A stretch of DNA of 64,000 nt. It comes from Imbricaverruca yamaguchii. Its lineage: Eukaryota > Arthropoda > Thecostraca > Neoverrucidae. Made by a program: the position numbers and the translations under genes. The stretch's first letter is position 1. Each line of letters starts with the position of its first letter. Shown here piece after piece: positions 28,201 to 40,200 of the stretch. The stretch covers positions 434,001 to 498,000 of the forward strand of contig JAOTOL010001660.1 of NCBI GenBank assembly GCA_034440575.1. The letters are read 5' to 3'. Under the pieces are notes generated by a model. The model was not told the DNA's origin. It searched no databases and worked only from the letters and a program-made list of their open reading frames with translations.

Positions 28201-31200
28201 AGCCACCACCATTCCAGCTCCCATCTGCCACATAAACACACACACCGTTACTGAGGTCTACGTCTGACCGCCAGTCAGCCACCACCGTACCAGCTCCCAT
28301 CTGCCACATAAACACACGCTGGCTGCCACACAACCATATAACGGCTCCCATCTGTCACACAACCACCTTACGGCTCCCATTTGCCACACGACCCACTGCA
28401 CGACGCCTTGAGGGGTGCGTGAGGGCCCTTCAAAACGGTTGCCTGGAGGACCCCTCAGACCTTTAAGGGGGGGGGGGGTTGCGGCTGCCCGATCGCCTTT
28501 GGCTACGCCACTGTTTACACGGTGGTATTCTTTCGCAACGTGGTGTGTGACCACTACAAACGCAGGGTAGGTAGCTAGCCGAAAGTCATCAAGCGAGCAC
28601 AGAGCAATAGCTAGTTCCGGTGCGTGAGAGGCGCGTGATCGGCATGGCCTAGCAGCGCGCTACTGTCCTTGGTCAGGCTGACGCGGTTAAACAGTGGAGC
28701 TAAACGGATGACACTAAAGCCGAACGTCGGCTGGGTGCTGAACTGTCAGTGCTCACAAGACTTCAGGGCACCAACCGATAACCCGTCCCGTCTTTCCTGT
28801 CAGATCTTCACCCTGTCTCTGTGGTGACAGAGCCCCCCCCCCCCCTATTCTCCAAACTAAGCGCAGCACGAAGACGAGAGGTGTCATCGGAAAACGCTCG
28901 AAGAGTGGGGACAGAAGCCATCCGCAAAATTGCATTCCACAAAATTGACGTCACTATGGGGGCCTGTGTTTTCACGACTGACATGCTTTTTGCTGTTGCA
29001 AGATCATTTGGGGGTAGATTTGACGAGCATTTGGAATCCTTATTTGGATCATTATTTGAATCATCACACGTTATTTGGAATCACTTCATGGGCCGAACTT
29101 TGTTTATTTTGGCTGCACCAGGCGATTTTTGTGGATACTGACGCAAATTACTGGGGTCCCAGTGCCAATTTGTGGCGTTCCAGTGCGATTTTCAGGCAAA
29201 GGTGCGACTTTTCTGGGCCCAAACGCGAGTTATCAGGGCCCGAACGCTAGTTTTCTAGACACCTCAGTCTTAGGCCGATTGAGGGGTCCGCCCAATGGCT
29301 CCGCCTCGGTCCAAGGGGAGCTTCTGTCTGAAAAATTCCCGATGAAAGGTGGCGCAAAGCAGGGAGGTACACTCGAGCCTTCCCTGCGGTGCGCCACCTT
29401 TCATCGGGGAGGACCCACACATGCCCCATCTGCATCCGTCCCCGCTAGGTACATCAGGCCCAACGGAAAAGACATGCGGTAAGGAAATCCAGATGCCTTT
29501 TCTACAGAAACATACCTAGAGCAATAACAAATAATATTGGCACACTATAAGCACGACCGAATATAACACGTGCGGGCAATGAAGATCAACATGTATGTCC
29601 AGCGCCAATTACGCTCACACGCAAGGATGACGTCATAGCAGATACGAAAATCTCCTGGCCCTACGAAAACATCCTACGCTCCTAAGCTTCTACGAAAACC
29701 TCCTTGTCATTACTAGCAGTTTATCACATAAAAATTGTTTCTTACCTATACTTAAATGCGAATAAAAGTTATCAAATATTCACCAAAGAAGGGGAATTCT
29801 CCTCACGAAAGGTGGCGACACCCACACCGCTAACAAACAAACAAAAATCGCGCCCAGACCAGAAACATCGCCCCGGAATCCAACAATAATGAAGACGGGG
29901 ACCCGAAAATTATATAGTGGTCCTTGAAACCAACCCAAGGCCAGAACATCTCTCCAGAGCCAACAAAGTCTGCATCGGCGCCCAGACACCTAGCATCGGG
30001 CCTAAAAAAACTCGTGCCTAGGCCCGAAAGATCGGAATACAACATTTAGATTGCAAATACGAATAAAGATGAGCTTAACAATTTTCAGCACTTCTGCATA
30101 CCATAGTTACTATTGAAATGAGTGCTTAATGATTGTTGCGGGGGAATTACAAAAAATAAATGACGATGACAGTCGTGATGTGAGGCAATGCCATCTAACC
30201 TGAACAGCTTATGCATTGGTGACGTGGTGAAGTGTTCGCTAAGGGTGGGCTAAAGTGGTGGCCGTGGTTCAAGTACGATAACTCCAACACGTATACTTGT
30301 TAGATATGCTTCACACTAAGCCGATATTCCGGCTCCGCAAATATGTCACACCAGTCTTTTTTTTAAACGATATCTTTATCAATAGTTGTAAATCTCTTCA
30401 TGGTACTACTGCATACCATAGCTACTATTCAAATGAGTGCTTAATGATTGTTGCTGGGGAATTACCAAAAGTAAATGACGATGACAGTCACGATGTCAGG
30501 CAATGCCAACTAATCTGAACGGTACGTGCGCTGATAACGTGGTGAAGTATTCGTTAAGGTGGGCTAAAGCGGTGGCCGTGGTTCATGTACGATAACTTCA
30601 ACACGTACATTGTGGATATGGGAATCGAGCCGCCTTCGTGTTTTGCAACACTTTTGATACAAAGTAGATTCCCTTGAAAACAAAGCACATCGTATCGGCA
30701 GTCATTGACAGTTTCGGAGATCTGCCGGAATCCTTTTGTGAGATATTCTTCATACCTAGCCGATATGCCACACAAGATATGTTTGGAAAACGATATCTCT
30801 ATCAATAGTTGCAAATCTCTTTACAGCAGGGTTAAAATGTTGGTTTTTCATTAGGTGTGAGATGTCAAAATGAGCACAGTAGGATGTTGAAATTTGCCAT
30901 GGAATTAGCATAATTTAAAATGCTTTTGACGTCTTTCAGACACAAGTTTAAGGAAATGTTATATGTGATGTCCTTATGGCTACCTTCATCATTTGTTTTA
31001 AGATCCATAATTTAGGAAGAGCTATGTTCAAGATAGGGAGAATAATATCTATGTTGTAAACTGGTATTTTATGCCATATCACATTTTAGGTAATACCTTT
31101 ACATGAAACTGTATTGTGATATGTCCATGCACTACCACTTATTGGTAGCATGGGCATTATACATATGAATAAGATACTGTTAAAAAGGAGAAACAAAGAC

Positions 31201-34200
31201 TTCTTGGACACACATCAAGGGAAAGATGTCAATACCTGGTATAGAGGGATGTCAATTGAGTGTTCAGAAAGTGGTATATTCCACCCTATTTCACGAAGAA
31301 TTTATCACTGCTTTACAGGCAATAGTAAGTCACCAAGAGACCACATCGAAAAAGCGCTGGAGGTGCCGGGGTTTGAACCCGGGGCCTCTCACATGCGAAG
31401 CGAGCGCTCTACCACTGAGCTACACCCCCACGGCGTCCAGAGGGCGCTGAATGGCCAAACGACAGAAGTATTGACATCAGGCTATCCAATTTTCCTGGCA
31501 ATTATCCAGAATTGATACAATTTCCTCTGGATTTGATATTCCATGAAGTTTAGAACATCTTTCCTTGGTGCACTTTCAACGAATTCCAACCGTTCGTTCA
31601 CCCGTTGTTCGTCTGTCTTTGTTCCAATGGTCGTTCGCTCATTTGTTCGCTGAATTGGCCGTTCGTTCACTCATAAACACATCATTAATTTATCTTTAGT
31701 TGTTTTTTTTTTGTTGTCGCCATTAATTAACTGCACTCGTTGCATCCCAAGGTAGGTCGGACAGCCATAGCAATCTGGGAAAAAAATGCATGGCTTCTCC
31801 ATTAAGCATATTTCCGCATGTTTTCTTAACCATCGGGTTGTTTCCAAGTTTTAAATATACACAACTTTCACAGAACATACCTACACCGCCACACACAAGG
31901 TCGGGTCGGCGAAAATTAAACCCGACCTCCGCTTCGCTCTTCGGTCGCAGTCAGTTCAGTCACCTATCAGCCTTCGCTCCAACCGATTTCCAACTGCGCT
32001 TTGCGTCCAACTCAGCTCAATTGAAGTGATGTTAATACAGGAAATGTAATTTCGCTGTTCCTTTCCAATAATCGTCTATCCGAAACGACGGGGAGCACAT
32101 ACCTTGTTTTCGTCTGCGCAATGACCAATATTTAATCTCCCTTCCCGCTTTTCTGTACGCCAGGCACTACCCCATTGCTAGTGGCTAGACAAAATTGCCA
32201 GTATAACGTAAACATTGCACTTGTACCTGGATTAGGCAAGCCCCCTGCACCTCGGTGGGTCCCTTGGCACGGTGCCGATATATCTTCCTGTCTATCTCCT
32301 ACATCTGGGTTGGGATACAGATATTCATCGGCATTGCACAGGAGTATCCCCGAGGTCTAGAGGTCTTGAATGATCCGGACGTTTGAGGGAAATTCCCATT
32401 GGCCGAATAATTAGTCAAAGAATACAAATTAACGATTGTTATAAACCACTGGCGAATAAGGGTGGATCCAGCAATTCATTAACGTATTACATTAAACATT
32501 TACATCTTTCCTGTTTGAAAGCTGGGAATACTGAAAATAACCAAAACTGGCTGCTACATTCATTTCACCCGACGCAAAAGTGGCGAATGGCAGTGATGGA
32601 CAGACAAATCGGTCAGAAAACAAAACAATAGTTTGGAAGGGGTGGCGACGGATTTGTGCTTCAGAGCGCGTCGACTGCGTTGGTCATTTTGCGTCCATAT
32701 TAAAATTGCACAAACATTCCGTGAATTTCCGAAAATATCTTGAATTCTGATCCAGGAAGTCATTGTGGCCGTCTAAGTCCGCATCTGATTTCATTTTAAA
32801 TCCCACATTATGAGAAAGTTGGGTTATGCAGTTGCAAATGACGGCCGGAGAGAGGAGCGAGGACGTGCAGCTCCCGTGACTGCGTGGTGATCCACAAGAG
32901 CGCAAATCCACAGCTACATTTAAACTAGGAAACAATATAAATGGTGCCTTCCCGTCCTACCGGAACAATCGTCTGCGATAAGGAAACGCCGGGGTTGGGG
33001 CGATGGCGCAGATGCCCGGCGTACCTATAGGCAATGTAGCCGTAGCTTGCAGCGACAGTGCCATTTCTTGCATATAATTGTGGTGTTGGTGCACCGTCCT
33101 TGCCTGTTCTACGGACAGGGTCGCACATCACGGTGCTCTGGCTAGAGTTAAATACCACCGCCCGGTGGCCCAACTAGCTTTTTGGCGGGATACCAGCGCT
33201 GGTAGGTGACTAGTGAAGGCATCCCATTGGCGGTCCTTCATTTTGAGGAACGCGACGTCGGTAAGGATACTGAGTTGGACTGACGTCAACTTAGCCTGTT
33301 AAGGGCGCACAAGTTTATCTGAGGGCACTTCGGCTTTCGAGAGACGCACTGTAAGCCAGCAAGGCGCATTTTGAGCAGAAGCAGTGGCGGTGGTGTTTAT
33401 TGGCTTTACGTCACGTCGACCCTTGAGTCATGCACCGTCGCCAATCTCTCACGCCGATTGGCCACGCGTGAAGAGTAGCGACAAGTGAACCTCGAACCAA
33501 CAATCTCTCGATTGTGCGACGGGCAACTGACCACCAGACCACTCGTCACTTGAGAGGAAGCAGCGAAATTCCACTTTGCTTCATGACACTTTGAGCTTTA
33601 AAGGGTATCCCTAGTGTCCCTAATCTCAGTCTTGGTTACCCAATACGTAACCTGAGCTGGAAAATGGGAACAGCAAACCGTTGAGAGGGCATTCGAATGC
33701 TTTAGAAGGGTACTTTGACCTGGATTAGGGGAAACCAAATCTTCTAAGGGCCGAGTCAGGTATCTGGGAGTACTTCGACTTACAAGAGTCATTGCAAAGC
33801 CAGCGAGGGGCACTTTGACGGGCGGCAGGAACATTTCACTTTGTTTGTGGATACTTTGAACTATGAAGGCCATACTTGATATTATCAAGCCTCACTCTAG
33901 CCACACAATGGGAAACTCGAGCTGCCAAAAGGGCACGGCAAGCCGTCCAAGGAGCATATGAAGGCTTCGGAAAGCCACCTTGTGCTGGATTGTGGAGCAA
34001 ATTTGCCCATGTATCTAAGTTTATCCGTGAGCAATTTGACTTCTGAGAAAGGCACTGCAACATCAACAAGGAACACTTTGAACAATAGCAGAGGCATTCC
34101 ACCTTGTTGAGAGGAAATCTGAGCCATGAAACGCATCTCTGATATTTCCAAGCCCCCATCTAGCCGATCAATGGGCAACCAGTGAGCCGTCAAAGAGACA

Positions 34201-37200
34201 TTCAACGGTTTCGGAATGGTACCACGATTTCTCAATTTAAAGCAGCATAACCTGTCCGATGGGCAGAGTGGCATGCAATGGGTGCATCTAATGCTGCGTG
34301 AGGGAGGAGGGATATACTTGCTATTGCTCTTCGTCAGGAATAACTTAATTTACTAGAGGGGCACCCTGTCCTAAGAAAATTATGAATTTTCCTCAGTGCC
34401 CCCCCCCCAAGTGAAGAAAAATCTTAATGGTCTGAGGGGCACTTAGGAGGGATTTGGGACACTTATCTCTGCAGCTGTCCCATCATAATGCCCTGGTACT
34501 CGCCGGCTGTGGTACGAAATTTCTTGTTAGTGCACCGGAAAATCGCTACAAATTCCTTTCCTTGAATACATATTTGAAAGTATTTCAGTGAAAATGTTGT
34601 GACGAACGCTGGCTGTTGTCATAATGAAAAAGGTCACCCATTTGTGAGAGGAAGCATAAGGAATTGAAATGCTGCACTACAGCAGAGAACGCTGATGAAA
34701 GTTGGCCGCCAGCAGAAGTGCTGCTGCATGCATCTTTATTCAGCAAATATTAAGCATGCTTCATGCAGAAGATATGGATAAACTGATTAAAATCAATTAA
34801 AATATATCCATTCTGAGGGGGGTAGGGGGTGGAGAATGACGTGTAATGCTGCACAAAAAAAAGTTATTACAGTCATAAAAGCACAGTGGTCGGGTCAGGT
34901 CGGTGTGGCCAGCTGGGCTGCTTAGGTGAACCCTACCATATCAACGGGAGCCTACTTTACTACGAAAAGCTACATATGTGGCTGAGTACACAAATGGGCA
35001 TATATCCCATTAGACAAAATTGTGCCTCAACATAGCTCGATCACCTGGGACTGGCCCGGTGCGGGGATGGCCTAGTGGTTAAGCTGTTGGGCTATGGGTA
35101 CCAAAGGTCCCGGGTTCGACACCAGCGCCGCTCGGCACATTTCCCAATCCCACGGCCCACCGGCGAAACAGCGTGGGCGGCGCCATTAGCCGTGAATGTG
35201 CATAAAGTGTGTCGTGAACAACCCGATAGACAAAAAACAACAAACAAACTGGGGCTGGTCCCTCCCGCTGCGCCGGTCGTCTCCGAGGCGGGAGACTCCG
35301 CCTGAGACTCCAAGGCGGGAGACTCCGCCTGAGTCACATAAAGACATAAAGACATAAAATATTAGTGCAACTATGAGCCACAAGGGCCCTTCTTGGTTGA
35401 TCTCTGTACACTGAACCAATTGCCCACCAAATCTGTCAATCAGCCCTCCCTGTAATACTGAAAAGCAAGCCCTCTATTCTTATAATAATTGTCTATGCTG
35501 TTTTTAAAGATGTTTAATGTGCTGCTACTGACAATGTTTTCTGGCAGCTGGTTCCAGTGTTCTACTACCCTGTTGGTGAAGAAAGTCTGCCTTAACCTTG
35601 TTCTGCTTTGGTTAACTTTAATTTTGAATTTATGACCTCTAATTGCATCATTTCTGTTCCATTCAAACATTTCCCCAAGATATCTCCTCTCCAGACCATG
35701 GACAAATTTAAAGACATCGATGAGATCTCCTCTCAGCCTTCTATATCTAAGTGAAAACATATTCAATTTCTTCAATTTTTGCTCTATGCCAGGTTGCTTA
35801 TCCCATTAACAATTTTTGTATTTGCCTCTTTTGCACTCTCTCTCCTTCTCTCTAAAAGCCAACAATCTTGTCTGACTCAGTCACCGAGGCGGGCGGCTGA
35901 GTCAGCACGGACCGCCAGCTGCAGCCCCAGGCTGGACCCACGGCGGACGTACCAGCTCGGCGGCGGCGCGGCTGGCGTTCGCCGCGTTCAGCACGGCCGC
36001 CTCCGGACAGCCGGCCAGCGAGCTCCAGCAGGCCGTGCCCGATGACGTCATCACCGCCAGGCCGGCCTCGGCCGCCGCCTGGCACGGCTCCGAGAAGTCG
36101 TAGTCCGCCTGTGCGCCGCCAGGGAAGACAGCGGTTCATTGTCGAGAAAGTGGCGGAACGTCGGGCCGGTCATAGGACATACGTCCTGTCACATATAACT
36201 GACTTTGTGCACCGTTAGTCAGTATGGCACGGTCAGCGGCGCTGTGTCCGGCCGGCCATGGGACATACGTCCTGTCACATGTAACTGACGGCGAGCACAG
36301 CCAGTCTCTGTGGCACGGTCGGTGGTGGTGTGTCGGGCCGGTCATAGGACATACGTCCTGTCACATATAACTGACTTTGTGCACCGTTAGTCAGTATGGC
36401 ACGGTCAGCGGCGCTGTGTCCGGCCGGCCGTAGGACCTACGCCCTGTCACATATAACTGACGGCGTGTACAGCCAGTCTCTGTGGCACGGTCGGTGGTGG
36501 TGTGTCGGGCCGGTCATAGGACTGTCACATATAACTGACTCTGTGTACCGTTAGTCAATATGGCACGGTCAGCGGCGCTGTGTCCGGCCGGCCATGGGAC
36601 ATACGTCCTGTCACATGTAACTGACGGCGTGCACAGCCAGTCTCTGTGGCACGGTCGGTGGTGGTGTGTCGGCCGGCCGTAGGACCTACGCCCTGTACTT
36701 AACTGACGGCGGTACGCCAGTTCTGTGGCACGGTCGGTGGTGGTGTCGGGCCGGTCATAGGACTGTCACATATAACTGACTCTGTGCACCGTTAGTCAAT
36801 ATGGCACGGTCAGCGGCGCTGTGTCCGGCCGGCCATGGGACATACGTCCTGTCACATGTAACTGACGGCGTGCACAGCCAGTCTCTGTTAGTTAGTTATT
36901 TGGGTTTTGGGGCGCTTCGACCATAAAATGCGATCATTTAGCGCCCATAACGGTACAGCCAGTCTCTGTGGCACGGTCGGTGGCGCTGTGTCGGGCCGGT
37001 CATAGGACATACGTCCTGTCACATGTCACTGACAGCGTGTGCCGCCTGCCTCTGTGGAACGGTCGGTGGCGAAATGTCGGGCCGGCCGTAGGACATAGTC
37101 CTGCCACATATAATTGTACGTAGAGGCACATGGCAACACTACACCACACAAAACCATGCCACGCTGTATGTCACACATCGCATTGGTGAATAACAACAAC

Positions 37201-40200
37201 CAAACATGAGGAAAGATGCTTTTGCACTGGGGGCTTAGAAAAGACAGCAAATGTACGCGCCAAGCGCGGACATTTGCTGTTCGGTGTACCCGTAGTTCCG
37301 GCAGGTGGCATATTTTCGGAATAGCCATACCTGAAGATGTGAAGAGGAATTTTCAGGAATTATGTCACATTTTGAAGGTACCATCTTTTAGGATACTACA
37401 TTCGCATAGGTACATAGGTATTCGCATAGGTTCTATTTAAACATATGGCCGTGGCACCTAATTTTCCTACAAGACAGTAAACTAGTGAAACACCACTTTG
37501 TGCAGCATGCACATTGCACATGTTCACGTGACATGCCAGATATAGCTGGAAATAAGGCATGGTGCAACCTGACCGTGACAACATACCATACACATATTAA
37601 CCACGAATCTATCAATGCAGAACTTAGTTCCTTTTCATTCATCTTTGTTCCGTCACTTGTGACATAGTCACTGAAAACTTCGAAGAAAATCGTGAAACTG
37701 CTTTTTAAGAGATGTCATTGCATATTAAAGGGTGTGTTTTACACCCATCCGCTTCCAATTTGAAAGCTGGACTTCTAAGCTCGATTTTTGGATCAAACAT
37801 GCCTTCCCAGGAGCAGCATTCATGCAGGGCTATGCGAATGCAGGGCTATTCGAAGGCGTGGTTTTCTCCTATCTGAAAATCGATGATTGGCCACCCATAT
37901 ATATTTATCGCTGGTACGTGCTGCATATTTAATCGGTGGCATATTTTGGTGGAGTATGGCAGGAACTAAGTTTCGTCATAGTCAGTGGGTGTGGGGATGG
38001 GAAAACTAATAGTACGTGCAATGGCGAGATGGGGTAAAACAATTGTCGTCCTCTCGAGCCATTTTCATAATAGCTATGGCCGAAACATGCCAGGAGCCTG
38101 CCAATTCGGATAGTAGAAATCAATATCAGGGGTGTAAATTTATAATATGATTGAGGAGGGGGCTCAAGGAGAATAATCTCGACTTGATCGGCTGTGTGTC
38201 AACAGGCCAAAGGGTTAAATGTGTAAATGATTCGGATGCGCCCGAGGTAACTCGAAATATACAGAGAAAGTCCCACCCTCGATTTCACCAAGACCAAAGA
38301 ACATCGGCTCAGGCACGGAAACTATGTGACGGATATTGGCAGTTGTAGGTGCATTCTTCCCATGCAAAGCCCATGGGCGTTATGCTGAACTTGACAATTA
38401 TTGTGGATCTGTATGCCTCAACACTGATGGTGGCGAAAGTCATGCCAGACACGTTGCTTAACTCTTCAAATGTGAAAACACGCCGGTAACTTTGACGATA
38501 GCGGTGCATCAAAGCGCGCGGGCCGGTTTCGCATCTTGCCGTGAAGTTCGTGGGGGGGGGGCTGGAGGCCGACGTGCAAAATGTCGGATAAGTGGCAAAA
38601 TAGAGTTGCACAAAACATTGCAAAGCAACAATATTTTGAATACATCAATGTTAGTGACAATGAAATGGTCATCTGAAGGCAAACTAACTTTAATAAATGA
38701 ACTTCGCACATTTATATACATAAAATAGCATGATAAGCAACCATATTCTTCGCGGATACACTGAGCATCAGGGCATGCTTGATACAGACGCGTATTTCGA
38801 AGTTATAGAATGCTATCAAGAACCCAGGAGTTTTCCAGTGTATCAAGAACACAGAAAGGTGGGATGAGGTGAGGTGAGATGAGATGGGATGGGGAGGAGG
38901 TGGAGCAGCTACCAGCTATTCGGGAGGGTGGGTTGGTTGGTTGTTGGTTTTACGACATATCGACCGTTGGGTCATGTAGCGTCGCCAATCTCTCACGCCG
39001 ATTGGTCGCTGGCGAAGAATAGCGACAGGTGAGACTCGAACCCACAACCTTTCGACTGCGAGACGAGCAACTTACCCCTAGACTACTAGTCCCCTCAGGA
39101 GGGTGGGGTGAGGTGGGGAGAGGAGGGAGCAGTTACCAACTCTCCTGGAGTAGGAATATGAACAGCATGCGCTTTTTTTTGTTGCTGCGCAAGTTTAATA
39201 AGTCATTAATTCGCTCACTTGGATGATTATGCTCATATTAGGTACTACAAAATTGAACCTCGCGTCACCATCTATAAGCCGTCCTCGAAGCTTCTGTGAA
39301 GGCTTCGAGGACGGCTAGTTTGGCTGCTAAAACCTCAGAACTTCGCAAACTGAATATGAAAAACAATACGTTTTCATCAGTCAGGTGCAGCAGAAATGAA
39401 GGGAGAGATTGTGAATCCCGACTCAACAGGCGAACAGTCGACGCCATGTGCATACCATGTACTGTCCAGGACTGCCGGCGAACAGCGCAGTTCCGTGTGG
39501 CCGATGTGTGGGCGATGTGTGGGCGAAGTATGTACGAGAGTAATCGCGACCACAGGGAAGTCTCCACCCTGCAGTCCTCAGACCCTCGGTAACTGTCAGC
39601 CGGCGGGGTCGACAACCGCGTCACATCTCAGCGGGGCTGCTCCAACCCGCGGCTGGTATCTGGCCGACATGCGACAGTCCAACGATCGACAACCGCGTCA
39701 CATCTCAGCGGGGCTGCTCCAACCCGCGGCTGGTATCTGGCCGACATGCGACAGTCCAACGGCACACTGCACCAAACGATAGAGTGCACGACAACGAGGC
39801 AAGCGGTCGTCACTATCGTCTTGTCCTACAGTAACCTCCTCCCTATACCCGCACTCCCAAATGTCCAGTACTTATCCCCATCATTACTACCCTGTAATCC
39901 GACCACCGGATGTATCAGAGCTCTCCAAGAATCACTTGCTCTGCAGCCCTCATCCACCAGCTGGACCGTCATCCTCCCACATCCACTAGCCTCCGGTGGT
40001 CTCGGCCCGTGCTGCATCCCACCCCTCCCACCCGACGCCGTGCGGTGCCACCCGTACCTCCAGTGGTCTCGGCCCGTGCTGCATCCCACCCCTCCCACCC
40101 GGCGCCATGCGGTGCCACCATACCTCCGGTGACGCCGACCACTCTGACCTGGAAGCCGTACTCCACGAGGACGACGTCGGGAGGCAGGAGGTGCTCCCGG

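Noticed and set aside
31150..31515. A 121-codon plus-strand frame
   Set aside because: It runs through the tRNA-Ala gene on the opposite strand.
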